This document shows, in pieces, positions 27,401 through 36,186 of a DNA stretch of 64,000 nucleotides (position 1 is its first letter; each line of letters opens with the position of its first letter). Under the pieces are notes generated by a model that saw only the letters and a program-made list of their open reading frames with translations, searched no databases and had not been told where the DNA came from. The DNA is from Porphyrobacter sp. Its GTDB lineage: Bacteria; Pseudomonadota; Alphaproteobacteria; Sphingomonadales; Sphingomonadaceae. The stretch covers positions 310,001 through 374,000 of the forward strand of contig JAPZRO010000001.1 of assembly GCA_027531395.1 (NCBI GenBank). Direction: 5' to 3'. Both the position numbers and the translations under genes were made by a program.

Positions 27401-30400
27401 CGAAGTCAGGGTTTCGAGCGTGCCGGTGGTGATGTCGGTGAAGGTCGTGACAACCTGCAACAACGAACCGATTTGCGCCTGCGTGGGTGTATAGCTGGTT
27501 CCGGTTGCACCATCGATGTTGGTCCAGGTTGCACCATTGTCGGCCGAAGCCTGCCACTGGTGGGAAAGCGGACCAACCCCGTTGGCATCGGCAATCGTTG
27601 CGGTATCGATCGTCAGCACCTGATCGGAGAACGGCGTGGTGTCGCTGATGATCGCAGCGCCTGTCGCGGCTTCCGGCAGATCCGCCACAGGAGCGGTCTG
27701 AGCGGAGACGAGAACCTCAACCGTACCGAGACCATCGGTAAAGCTAGTCGAGACGCGCAGGATCGAACCAACCTGTTCCTGTGCCGGGGTAAAGCTAGCT
27801 TCAGTCGCACCAGCGATATCGGTCCACGTAACACCATTGTCGGTCGATGCCTGCCACTGATGCGACAGGGTTCCCACACCGTTGATGTCGGCGATGCCGC
27901 TGACATCGATGGTAAGGGCCTGCGTTTCAGTCGGCGTCAGATTGCTGATCACCGGAGCACCGGTGGCAGCGATTGGACCCTCCACGATGGCCGCGGTAGC
28001 AACCGAGGTCAGGGTTTCCAACGTACCCGTGGTGATGTCGGTGAAGGTCGTGACAACCTGCAACAACGAACCGATCTGCTCCAGCACCGGCGTGTAGCTG
28101 GTTCCGGTTGCACCATCGATGTTGGTCCAGGTCACACCATTGTCGGCCGAAACCTGCCACTGGTGGGAAAGCGGACCAACCCCGTTGGCATCAGCAATCG
28201 TTGTGGTGTCGATCGTCAGCACCTGACCGGCGAACGGCGTGGTGTCGCTGATGATCGCCGCACCGGTTGCTGCTTCTGCGAAGTCTGCAACGATTGCGGT
28301 GGGGGCCGAATTCAGGTTTTCGAAGGTGCCGGTCAAGTCGAAATAGGCAACATTGACGCGCAACTGGGCACCGACCTGATCCTGGCCGGGGATGAAGGTG
28401 GCATCAACCGCCCCAACAATATCCGTCCAAGTCACGCCGCCATCCGACGACATCTGCCACTGAAAGGTGGGGTTGATGACGCCATTGGGGTCAATGATGC
28501 CGGTCAGATCGACCGTCAGAACCTCGCGCTCGGTCGGGGCACTGTTGCTGATCGTCGGAGCACCCGATGCAGCCACAGGGACCACAGCGTTGATGTCATA
28601 GACGATAGTGCCACCATTTCCGTCAGAGAAGGCGAGCTTTTCGATGTTGAACAGACGGTCAACACCGTCTGACTCAACACCCTGCGGGACGGTTGCATGG
28701 GTAATCGTGGTCGAACCATCGGCGTTGCGGACAAAGCTGTAGTTGGTCAGGACATCACGATAGACGGCGACATCCTGATCGTTAGCCTGATTGCCGTCGA
28801 GGATTTCCCGGACGATGTTGAGCTGACCGGGGTTGAGCTCACGGCTGAGCATCAGCTGGTCGAGCGTCTTGCCGCCGAACAGCAGGTTGCCCTCCAGATC
28901 GACGACCTTGCTCGTCATGTGCTCGGCCGATGCCATCGGATTGCCATCTACATCATTGATGCCGATGCGGACGTTCAGCCAGCGGTCGCCATCGATGATG
29001 TCGTTGCCGGCCTTACCCTGGATGATGTCGCTGCCGCCGCCGCCGAGGATCATGTCATGCGGAGCACCGTTGATGCCGGTCGCATTGCCATCGGCGTCAC
29101 GCACGATGTCGGCTTCGTCGAAGACGACCACTTCATGGGTTTCGCCGGTCGGGGCGTTGATCGTTGCCCGACCCAGATGGGCCACCAGGTCAGTCAGTCC
29201 GTTGATCCGGGCGACGCCTTCCGAGGTCAGCGCGTTCGAGTAGGACAGGAACGGAGCGGTGGGATCAAAGACCGCAGCAGCGCCGCCAACGCCGGCCTGG
29301 CCGGCCACGAAATCGCGGCCAGTGAGCATGTCGTCGAACTTCCAGCCCGAAAGGCCTTCGACGAGGTCATAGCGATCGCGCAGGATGTTGGCCTGCTGGT
29401 TGACGAAGATCGGGATACCAAGATCCGAGTCAGCCGCGACAGGATTGTCCTTGTTGATTGCCCAGTCGAAGCCCGCCATGCCATTGTTGCGCTGGATACC
29501 CAGCCCCTGGAACATGATGTCGTCGCCGGATTCGGCATCGTAGTCGTTGTCGTTACCGCGACCGTTGAGCACGTCATGGCCGATGATCGGGCTGTTGAAG
29601 AACAGTTCCGAGTTTTCGCCGGCCAGAATGTCGAAGCCATTGCCGCCTTCGAGCCAGTCATCACCTTCATTGCCCATGACCGTGCTGGCGTCATTACCAG
29701 CCATGGCAAAGTCATTGCCTTCACCAGAAGTGATGGTCTTCATGTCACGACCACCGATGATGAAGTCCTGACCGCGGCCACCGAAGATCAGGTCGAGACC
29801 TTCGCCCGCGCTGATGACGTCGTTGCCGTCTTCACCGGAGAGTACGTCAGCGGCGCCAGCCGGGGTACCGCTGTCGGTGATGATGTCGTCGCCATAACCG
29901 CCCGAGATGTGGTCAACGCCCTGCCCGCCTTCGAGCCGGTCGTCGCCGCTGCCACCCCAAAGGGTATCGTCGCCTTCACCGCCGATCAGCGTATCGCTGG
30001 ATTCAGTGCCGCCGAGGACCACATGGTCGACGCCGGTAAAGCGCAGGTAATCGTTTACACCGTCGCCATCCGTGTCCTTGCGGATCACCATCGGGCTGAT
30101 TGCCTGCAGGATGAAGTTGTCATGGACGGGGTCGGCCATGTTCTGCAGGCTCTGGTTCAGTTCCAGAATATAGGCCGGGGTGAGGAACAGCGAGCTGGGC
30201 AGATGGGTCGCATCGGCCGCTTCCAGGTCGGTGTTGCGCATTGCCAGCTTGGCCCAAGAGTCGCCTTCGAGCTCGTTGAGCAGGTTCATGCCCTGCGAAC
30301 GGCTGAGGTAGTAGAAGCGGTCACCTGCCTGCAGCTTCTCGATCTGGGCTTCGAAGACGAAGGTGAAGGTCGAACCGAGCAGGCCGTTGAAGGCCATCTT

Positions 30401-32782
30401 CTTTTCGGCAAGACCGCCAATCCAGAAGTCGACCAGGTTGAGACCGGTTTCCTGTCCCGCCCAGGCGCCCGTCCCGTTGAGGAAGTCGAGCGCGTCAGCC
30501 GGTGCAGCGGCACCGCCAAGCACGAGGTTCATCGCTGCATCCCGCTTTTCGTCCACGGTCACGGCGTTGAGGATGTCCGGGTGCTGACCATAGGCGGCGA
30601 TGAAGTTGATCACCGAAGCCGGGGTCTTGATCGCGAGAGCGAAATCAAACCAGCTGCTGTAGGGTTCCAGCTGGGTGTCACCGGTCTTCGCGAAGAAGTC
30701 GGCACGGACCGCATTCAGCGATGGCACCCCGGTGTCACGGGCGCGAGCGATGTTCAGCGCCGCGAGATCGAGCGGCAGGCCGACCAGGTCGTTCCGCAGC
30801 GCGTCGGTGACATATTCGTCAATCTCGTTGCTGACCTGACGCGACATGCCGCGGATGATGGCACCTGCCGCCTCGTCGGCGGTGCTGCCGGCGGTTGCGA
30901 AGGCGACGGGGTTGAGGAAGGCCTCGACCAGAGTCATGTCGGTCTGGGTCTGGCCGTCCGCGCTGATCGTCGGCACGGTTTCATTGAGCTGCGAGTGGCC
31001 GAAGCGGTAGACCGCGTGAGCGAACTCGGCAGTGATCGCCGGGTCGATATCAACAGTGTTCGAGAAGACGAACGCATCGATGTTCGGGTTGACCAGACGG
31101 ACGAACTCTTCGAACACGAGGTGCTGGTAGACCTGTTCGGTGGTGAAACGTGCCGCGTGGAACAGGCGCTCGCCGTGCCACTGCAGCGTGGTGAGATCGG
31201 CCGGGATCTCGGCGACCTCGACGAGCAGCCACTCGTTGAGCAGCGCCACATCGCCATTGGCGATCAGTTCGGCCTTGATCTGGTCAACACGGTGGTTGTG
31301 TTCGGAATGGAACACGTGGTGGATCGCGGTGAGAGCGATGTTCTCGTTCCCGCGACCGTCGCCGACGATATAGTGCTTGTCGAGCAGCTCGTTGTCATAG
31401 GTCGCACGGTTGCCACGCGCGTCGAGTGGGATGTCATTGCCCACATCCGTATCGGCATCGGCAGTCTGGCCGGCTTTCGGATCGGCATTGTGTGCAATGT
31501 CCGCCAGGAAGACATGGCCGGTCGACAGGGCGCCGCTTGTCGACACCGGCGTGGCCAGGTTGCCTTCAACCAGCGTGTCCGGCCCGGTCACGAGCTGCGG
31601 GAAGCCATTCGCGCCCGGAATGAAGTTGCCATAAAGGTCGGTGGCAAGCAGCGGAACGTCATGAACGTTCATGTCGCTGAGCTCGATGCCCAGCTTTTCC
31701 CTGGCCTGCAGCTTGATGTCGGCCCAGGTCGGCGGTCCGCCGTTTGCGCCTTCGAGAAGCCAGCCGGTGGCGACAGGCTTGCCGTCGACCAGCTTGTATT
31801 CGCGCAGGAACACCTGATGCGATTCATTCGAGGCATAGGTCTGGTTGAGGTCGATCCAAGGGGTCGTGTCGTTGGTAGCCTCACGGATGTCATCAGCAGT
31901 GCCGAGAATGCCGTCTGCACCGGGCTGATTGGTCGCGCGGGTCAAGACCATGAAGTTGGTGGGGCTGCCCGGGACATAAAGCGGGTCATCAGGCTGCAGC
32001 GGGATGAACACCGAGCCACTGCCACCCTTGTCGATCATGGTCAGGCCGTGATCGAAGAACTGGCCGAAGATGGTCATGAACCCGTTGAGCGGCGCGGTGC
32101 TGCCCAGATCGGTCATGACGTTCGCCAGAACGAGGTTGCCGTTCTGCACCTCGACACCGGCCAGCGAGAGCTGCGCTGTGGCCTCGATCATGGCGGCGTC
32201 GCGCGCCGCATAGGCTGCATCGCGCGTCTGAGCCGCTTCCTGGCGAGCGTCGAATTCCGCACCGCTGGTGGGTGCGCCCGCGGCGAGCAGCGCAGCATCG
32301 GCAACGACCAGCGCCTTGTCAGCAGCATCGGCCGCACGGATCGCGATCCGTGCGGTTTCGGCAGCCGTCATGACCGCGTCGTAGAGTGCGCCGCTGGTGA
32401 TGCCGACATAGTTGAGCGCCGAGACTACCGCGATCGGGTTGCGGAGCGACTGGTCGGCGATGAGGTTGGAGATGATACGCGGTTCGGCGTCATAGACGGA
32501 GCCCGACAGGCTTGCGTAGCTGGTCGGCTCGCCGGTGCGCGGATTGACATCCGCGGCATTCCAGACCGGAGCGGTCTGGCGCGGCATCAGCTGATCCGCC
32601 GAAGCGGCGGACTGGTTGACGAGATTGTTGTACTCGCCGCTCACGGTCCGCAGGCCGTAAGGAGTCAGAGCATTCAGAGGATTACCCAAATGGTCAACAA
32701 GTTGACCAGTTGCAGTGTGGTTCTCGGCGATTTTGATCTGCTTCAGAATGTGAACGAGATCATTGATGTTCAATTTAAGCAC
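24488..32782 (-). CDS. Giant secreted animal-type haem peroxidase with RTX and Ig-like repeats
   Basis: The protein has 2764 residues. Residues 230-900 are an animal (XPO) peroxidase domain: distal His245 in GQFFDHGL, the catalytic-Arg region GDGRGNENIALTAIHH (474-489), SEHNHR, and proximal His596 in YRFGHSQL. Calcium-binding RTX nonapeptides (GGxGxDxLx) occur in four blocks, about 925-1055, 1915-1980, 2300-2375 and 2550-2630. Residues 1400-1900 hold five Ig-like repeats (HQWQASTDNGVTWTDIAGA type). Residues 2437-2545 are a Pro/Glu/Ala-rich spacer. There is no Sec signal; the acidic C-terminus (LEDDFITPMM) suits type I export by the neighbouring TolC/ABC/HlyD genes. The start is GTG after GGGGAG. 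Outside the cell it probably makes reactive halogen or oxygen species. Haem loading outside the cell is unexplained. Confidence 0.92.
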   Translation of the reverse strand: MLKLNINDLVHILKQIKIAENHTATGQLVDHLGNPLNALTPYGLRTVSGEYNNLVNQSAASADQLMPRQTAPVWNAADVNPRTGEPTSYASLSGSVYDAEPRIISNLIADQSLRNPIAVVSALNYVGITSGALYDAVMTAAETARIAIRAADAADKALVVADAALLAAGAPTSGAEFDARQEAAQTRDAAYAARDAAMIEATAQLSLAGVEVQNGNLVLANVMTDLGSTAPLNGFMTIFGQFFDHGLTMIDKGGSGSVFIPLQPDDPLYVPGSPTNFMVLTRATNQPGADGILGTADDIREATNDTTPWIDLNQTYASNESHQVFLREYKLVDGKPVATGWLLEGANGGPPTWADIKLQAREKLGIELSDMNVHDVPLLATDLYGNFIPGANGFPQLVTGPDTLVEGNLATPVSTSGALSTGHVFLADIAHNADPKAGQTADADTDVGNDIPLDARGNRATYDNELLDKHYIVGDGRGNENIALTAIHHVFHSEHNHRVDQIKAELIANGDVALLNEWLLVEVAEIPADLTTLQWHGERLFHAARFTTEQVYQHLVFEEFVRLVNPNIDAFVFSNTVDIDPAITAEFAHAVYRFGHSQLNETVPTISADGQTQTDMTLVEAFLNPVAFATAGSTADEAAGAIIRGMSRQVSNEIDEYVTDALRNDLVGLPLDLAALNIARARDTGVPSLNAVRADFFAKTGDTQLEPYSSWFDFALAIKTPASVINFIAAYGQHPDILNAVTVDEKRDAAMNLVLGGAAAPADALDFLNGTGAWAGQETGLNLVDFWIGGLAEKKMAFNGLLGSTFTFVFEAQIEKLQAGDRFYYLSRSQGMNLLNELEGDSWAKLAMRNTDLEAADATHLPSSLFLTPAYILELNQSLQNMADPVHDNFILQAISPMVIRKDTDGDGVNDYLRFTGVDHVVLGGTESSDTLIGGEGDDTLWGGSGDDRLEGGQGVDHISGGYGDDIITDSGTPAGAADVLSGEDGNDVISAGEGLDLIFGGRGQDFIIGGRDMKTITSGEGNDFAMAGNDASTVMGNEGDDWLEGGNGFDILAGENSELFFNSPIIGHDVLNGRGNDNDYDAESGDDIMFQGLGIQRNNGMAGFDWAINKDNPVAADSDLGIPIFVNQQANILRDRYDLVEGLSGWKFDDMLTGRDFVAGQAGVGGAAAVFDPTAPFLSYSNALTSEGVARINGLTDLVAHLGRATINAPTGETHEVVVFDEADIVRDADGNATGINGAPHDMILGGGGSDIIQGKAGNDIIDGDRWLNVRIGINDVDGNPMASAEHMTSKVVDLEGNLLFGGKTLDQLMLSRELNPGQLNIVREILDGNQANDQDVAVYRDVLTNYSFVRNADGSTTITHATVPQGVESDGVDRLFNIEKLAFSDGNGGTIVYDINAVVPVAASGAPTISNSAPTEREVLTVDLTGIIDPNGVINPTFQWQMSSDGGVTWTDIVGAVDATFIPGQDQVGAQLRVNVAYFDLTGTFENLNSAPTAIVADFAEAATGAAIISDTTPFAGQVLTIDTTTIADANGVGPLSHQWQVSADNGVTWTNIDGATGTSYTPVLEQIGSLLQVVTTFTDITTGTLETLTSVATAAIVEGPIAATGAPVISNLTPTETQALTIDVSGIADINGVGTLSHQWQASTDNGVTWTDIAGATEASFTPAQEQVGSILRVSTSFTDGLGTVEVLVSAQTAPVADLPEAATGAAIISDTTPFSDQVLTIDTATIADANGVGPLSHQWQASADNGATWTNIDGATGTSYTPTQAQIGSLLQVVTTFTDITTGTLETLTSAATAAIVRGPTPATGAPVISDLTPLEGQALTLNVSSIADANGMGTLSYQWQASTDNGTSWTNIAGANAASFTPGQAEVGAILRVTASFTDGLGTVETLTSSVTGVVGDNWTGVPINLTTFTGTAGDDVANGANATNVLGGSDTMNGFAGNDTLNGRGGNDVITGGAGNDIINGGAGTDTAVYAGASSNFTLSSNGTNITVTDNTGAEGVDTVSFVETLRFNGTNHSVVTGTTLANTINGAANNEAIFALAGNDTINGGGGNDLIYANGGVDSITQNSATGGRDFVDGGADEDTFTITTDTTTAEAFVIYTRAAALNAIPGLTLNANTEIVITRNGEVMSELDNIEEIVVSTLRVTSPGGANGGTVSGDTISVVGDFNQTSLNFNTITIDGNTGNDTVDISALESAHRIVFTSNGGQDTIIGDLRPQDIVNMDPNAVTPSHHATALPTAEKVAPAVTEAPAPVMEAIKVATDEPAPVMETFKSAAAEPAPVLDQQLQGGSASDILVAGLGDDRLSGGSNDDYLFGMEGDDSLSAGSGNDGLDGGEGDDTLSGGSGNDYLDGGAGDDELTGGTGNDTFAFGNGDTVTDFAADQDMIDLSAMGVTAANFAEMVSITAVRGGARITIGSESMLIANVSPTALTAAHFTLAAEASAPVAEEPAAPVVEEPAASVAKAPAAPVVEQTPAPVAEEPAAPAEETPVPVTEELAAPSEETPAPVVEEPAAPAEETPAPVVEEPAAPAEKLPVVEEPVSLDQTGTSRSEVLLGAAGDDVLFGMGGHDRLHGGAGDDMLIGGRGRDMLFGEDGMDTLLGGAGADYLDGGEGADVLFGGKGSDTFVFGDGDLVLDFRSGDDLIDLTALGITEATFEEQVSFTRMGNDTMISVGSQSMTLKNTQQVDMDDFSLAEETAIDRLLSDALAVIESQSSSPEANIGGDESSPVADRAMLADLPPYPMLESGMLPIRPLEDDFITPMM
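27428..28320 (-). repeat. Tandem duplication of an Ig-like repeat pair (603-bp period) inside the peroxidase gene
   Basis: A stretch beginning GGTGATGTCGGTGAAGGTCG occurs at 27428 and again at 28031, with long near-identical sequence around both. The spacing of 603 bases equals 201 codons, that is two Ig-like units. The same pairing shows at protein level (ISDTTPF units alternate with ISNLTP/ISDLTP units). Confidence 0.85.
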
Positions 32783-33526
32783 AGTCTTTACTCCCCATAT
32801 TTCCGCTAAACGATTACCTGCCTCGCATTAGATCGCAGGACTTGCTGGAAACGCGACGAGCTCTCAATTGAGCCGTCGATAGGGACGCCTTTTCATGAAA
32901 AATCGCCACAAACAACTACGTGTCCAAATAATTAACCAATAATATCTCTCCATTTCAATATTTTAGTGAAATATTTACTATTTTCTCGAAAGATGTTAAC
33001 TATACATATGATTGTAAATCACCAGAAAAAGTAATTTTTCATATCGAACAAATTTTCCAAGGCCTTTAGCGATGCGAGCGAGGTTAATGAGGTCTGCGCG
33101 CCTGTTAACCAGCGATGGAAATTATGATCAGGCCGAATCACCGGTGATGCAGGCCGCCTGAATGGCGTCGGATACAGGCCCAAAAGTCCTTGCCGGACGA
33201 TGAGGGCCGCACCCCGATGCAATCCACCTGGTCGGCAGATGGAGGCCTTGCCGACCGGTCAATCAGTAACAGGTATGGCGCCGCGTATTCCGCCCCGATG
33301 CTCGCAGCGCATTTCGCGCCTGTGCGGGCCCTCACGCCGGCAAATCAGCATTGTCGGGGCCGGCCCATCTCCGGCCTATCCCTTTGGGCGTATACACTAG
33401 AGCGCCAGTATGACCTAGTCTCCGTCGCATTCTGGCCCAAGTATTCGGCAGATACCTTTGCGGTGCTCGCCGCCGTGTTCGGTTTTTGGACCATCCGTCT
33501 TCAATCGTGGGTTCGACACTACCAGA
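32783..33526. other. 744-bp AT-rich intergenic region upstream of the peroxidase and receiver genes
   Basis: It separates the divergent peroxidase (leftward) and receiver–winged-helix (rightward) genes and must contain both promoters. Positions 32920-33060 are strikingly AT-rich. The motif at 33377-33394 lies in its right part. No open frame here has support. Confidence 0.6.
33377..33394 (+). promoter_or_regulatory. Motif copy A, TATCCCTTTGGGCGTATA, upstream of the receiver–winged-helix gene
   Basis: The sequence is an imperfect inverted element and is nearly identical to copy B at 43254-43270. A weak -10-like TATGAC starts 17 bases after its GTA (33409). It lies 133 bases before the start codon. 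Confidence 0.45.
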
Positions 33527-34417
33527 ATGTATCCAATAGCATCGCCCCAAACATCAGGAGTTACAGAAGGAACGCTACAAGGCTCTGCCGGGCCCGAGAT
33601 TGCCTGCAAAGTGTTGATTGTCGACGTCGATGTAAATGGCGCCATTTCGATCGCCGCCAGCGTCCGGGAGCTGGGCTATCAATGCCTGCTATCAGCGGAT
33701 CCGGCCAATGCCATCGAGATGCTGGAACATGATGTGGGCATCGGGATTGTCGTCGCCGACGTGTCGATGGCCTTCATGGTCGATTTCAATCTTCTGGAGC
33801 AGATTGACGCACGGTTTGGCCTGCTCCGGCCCGTGGTGCCGATCGTCATGGCGGCCGACCCTTCATTGGACACGACAATCCGGGCGATGAGCGCGAATGC
33901 GGTCGATCTTCTGGAGAAGCCCCTGAATGATGCAGCCCTGGCCCGAGCGCTGCGCCGAGCCCTTTTGCGGCGTTCCCAACTTGCAAGCATGAAACTTCTG
34001 GCGGCTTTCGTCACAGCGCAATCAACAGATGATCACGAACCCGGCATCAAAATGGCCAAGGGGCTGGAACAGTCCCCCGAGCAGAAGCTGATGAAGTTGA
34101 TCCGAAAAACAATCGCGTTTCGTCAGCAGCGCAACGAATACCTCGGCAGCGAATTGTTCGCCGATCCTGCATGGGATATAATTCTTGAATTGACCCTTGC
34201 GAAGCTGCAAGGTGTGCCGGTGCCCATTTCAAGCGCATGCGCCGCCGCGTCGGTACCCTTTACGACGGCGTACCGTTACATTGGAAATCTGGTTGATCAC
34301 CGCATGGTGCGTCGCTGGAAGGACCCGCTCGATCAGCGGCGCGTGCTTCTGGAACTGGAGGATGATACGCATTCGGCGATATCCGATTTTCTCCTGTCGT
34401 CCGATATCGCTATCTGA
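33527..34417 (+). CDS. Response regulator with receiver domain and C-terminal MarR-like winged helix
   Basis: The 296-residue protein has a receiver domain at 27-145: acidic pair Asp33/Asp35 in VLIVDVDVNG, probable phosphoacceptor Asp78 in IVVADVSM and Lys131 in LLEKPLND. A charged linker (about 165-205) and a winged-helix region (205-290) follow, with AAASVPFTTAYRYIGNLVDH as the recognition helix and RRWKDPLDQRRVLLEL as the wing. This C-terminus looks MarR-like rather than OmpR- or NarL-like. ATG 33527 (MYPIASP) is chosen over the frame's first start at 33458. It is divergent from the peroxidase gene and convergent with the secretion operon, so it is a candidate regulator of both. Confidence 0.82.
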   Translation: MYPIASPQTSGVTEGTLQGSAGPEIACKVLIVDVDVNGAISIAASVRELGYQCLLSADPANAIEMLEHDVGIGIVVADVSMAFMVDFNLLEQIDARFGLLRPVVPIVMAADPSLDTTIRAMSANAVDLLEKPLNDAALARALRRALLRRSQLASMKLLAAFVTAQSTDDHEPGIKMAKGLEQSPEQKLMKLIRKTIAFRQQRNEYLGSELFADPAWDIILELTLAKLQGVPVPISSACAAASVPFTTAYRYIGNLVDHRMVRRWKDPLDQRRVLLELEDDTHSAISDFLLSSDIAI

Positions 34418-34618
34418 CCAACGGCTGGCCGAGCGCGCCAGCGCCCCCGGAGATCGCCGAAATCAGGCTCCGCATTCGGCCATGCCAGCATCGAGCACTC
34501 CCTGCCTTCCGCTAGCTGGCAACGTGGGCGCGGGCCGACGGGCTGGATCTCTCGGGTCGCCGAAGCCCGGCGCCTGCACAGCCCGACCCACGCAAGGCGA
34601 CTGTTGAGACTTTCCCGA

Positions 34619-34774
34619 TCAGAAAGGGAAGTCGTCACCAGCGTCTTCCTCCCGGCCGAGGTGAAAACCTTTTTCGTCTTGCCAGCCTTCGACAGAACGA
34701 CTCTCGATCACCTTCATCAGAAAAATGGAGATCGTCACACAGAAAACGCATATGAGAATAATTTCGAACAACAT
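34619..34774 (-). CDS. Small single-span membrane protein in the type I secretion operon
   Basis: A complete 51-codon frame lies 58 bases downstream of hlyD on the same strand. It encodes one N-terminal membrane helix (LFEIILICVFCVTISIFLMK, residues 2-21) and a charged tail (SRSVEGWQDEKGFHLGREE, ending GDDFPF). The clean hydrophobic/acidic split argues for a real protein, although the ribosome site is weak. It may be an accessory of the secretion machine; no family is recognised. Confidence 0.55.
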   Translation of the reverse strand: MLFEIILICVFCVTISIFLMKVIESRSVEGWQDEKGFHLGREEDAGDDFPF

Positions 34775-34832
34775 AATTGAAGCCAATTCTCGATTCTATT
34801 TATCATTTTCTGCTTTTTCGACAATCTTATAA

Positions 34833-36152
34833 CTATTGAGTGAATGCCTTGCGTATCTGGTCAATAAGCGGCTTCAAGAGATAGCTCATCAAGGACTGTT
34901 CCCCGGTGGAAATGTAGGCCTCAAGAGGCATGCCATTCACCAGCGCAGTCTTCCCGATCGCGTTTAGCTTCTGGGTACTGCTGTCGATCTTTACTCTGAA
35001 ATAGGGTTGCCCCGTTTGCGGGTCCTCGACCCGCTCCGGTGAGACAAAGGCAACAGTCCCCAATATTTCGGGCGACTTTTCCAACTGCAGCGTCGAGAAG
35101 CGGAGCCGCACATCCTGGCCGACCCGAACCTGTTCGATGTCTGCGGGGTTGACCCGGACTTCAGCGAGCAACTTGTCTTGATCGGGCACGATCCGCAGGA
35201 TTGTCTGACCGGGCGGCACGAAGCTTCCGGGCGTGACATAGGCCACGGAGTCCACAACGCCGGACTGTGGTGATCTGATCGTCGCACGCTCAAGAGCATC
35301 GCCTGCATCGACCAGCCGCAAACGACCTTCGCCGAGCTCCGTCACGACCTGATTGAGCTCTTGACCGGCCGAAGTCCGCAAATTCTGGCGGGCATAGCTG
35401 ATCTCGCGGCTGGTTTCCGTCATCCGCGCCTGAGCCTGACGGATACTGGCCTCTGCGGCGGCAATTTCTCCGCGCAGCACCACGTCGGACCGTTCGATCT
35501 CGTTCAACCGATTGATCGTGACCAATTCCTGCTGGTACAGCTTGCGCAGACCCTCAAGCTCGGGGGCGAGCAGCGATTGCTGATTGCGCAGAGAAGCGAT
35601 CCGGCTTCTGTGCCCGGTGATCTCTGCCTCCAGCTGCCGCAGCCTTGCCGCCAGCATCCCGACCTGCGCCTCGGTCTCTGCCCGTCTGGCCTGAAACAAC
35701 TCCTGTTCGCGCGCGATCGAGGTGCGAATGGCAGGATCCCGGTCAACCCCGTCAATCGTGGCGAATTGGGCATTGCCGGCGCCCGTCAGTTCGGCCTCCA
35801 GTCGCTTGCGCCGGGCCGCTAGTGCCGCGACCCCATCGGCTGACACCGCGGCAGTGGTCTGGGCAACATTCGTGTCGAGGCGCAATAGGACCTGCCCTTC
35901 GGACACCCGCTGGCCGTCTGCAACAAGCAGGTCGGAGAGCACACCGCCTGTCGGGTGCGTGATCAGTTTCGTCTGGCTGGAGGCCGACAGGTTGCCCGGC
36001 GCGATCACGGCGCCGGCCACGGTCACGACGGTCGACAGAGCGGTTATCGTTGCGACGGTTATGCCGATGCTCAGATAGGCAAGGCGCGACCGCTGCTTCA
36101 GACCGCTTTGAGGCAAGATGTCGTCGGCATCGTACAGGATATCAGGTGTCAT
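34833..36152 (-). CDS. Type I secretion membrane fusion (adaptor) protein, HlyD family
   Basis: The 439-residue protein has a short cytosolic N-terminus, one membrane helix (about 25-50, LAYLSIGITVATITALSTVV), a lipoyl-like half (GGVLSDLLVADGQRVSEGQV), a long periplasmic coiled coil (about 105-285) and the second lipoyl/beta-barrel region (RSPQSGVVDSVAYVTPG, SPERVEDPQTGQPYFRV). It bridges the inner-membrane ABC exporter to TolC. It is 34 bases after the ABC gene in the same operon and about 2 kb from the likely cargo gene. Confidence 0.93.
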   Translation of the reverse strand: MTPDILYDADDILPQSGLKQRSRLAYLSIGITVATITALSTVVTVAGAVIAPGNLSASSQTKLITHPTGGVLSDLLVADGQRVSEGQVLLRLDTNVAQTTAAVSADGVAALAARRKRLEAELTGAGNAQFATIDGVDRDPAIRTSIAREQELFQARRAETEAQVGMLAARLRQLEAEITGHRSRIASLRNQQSLLAPELEGLRKLYQQELVTINRLNEIERSDVVLRGEIAAAEASIRQAQARMTETSREISYARQNLRTSAGQELNQVVTELGEGRLRLVDAGDALERATIRSPQSGVVDSVAYVTPGSFVPPGQTILRIVPDQDKLLAEVRVNPADIEQVRVGQDVRLRFSTLQLEKSPEILGTVAFVSPERVEDPQTGQPYFRVKIDSSTQKLNAIGKTALVNGMPLEAYISTGEQSLMSYLLKPLIDQIRKAFTQ

Positions 36153-36186
36153 GGTCTGCTTTTCGCTTCAGAATTGAATGGAGGGA

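Noticed and set aside
24880..30030. Short regularly spaced repeats that could look like a CRISPR array
   Set aside because: They are in-frame RTX nonapeptide and Pro/Glu codons inside the peroxidase gene, and there are no cas genes.
25361..32809. Very long open frames (over 1000 codons each) on the + strand opposite the peroxidase gene
   Set aside because: They mirror the RTX/Ig repeats of the sense strand, are repetitive His/Arg/Asp-rich strings, and have no ribosome sites. They are shadows of a GC-rich repetitive gene.
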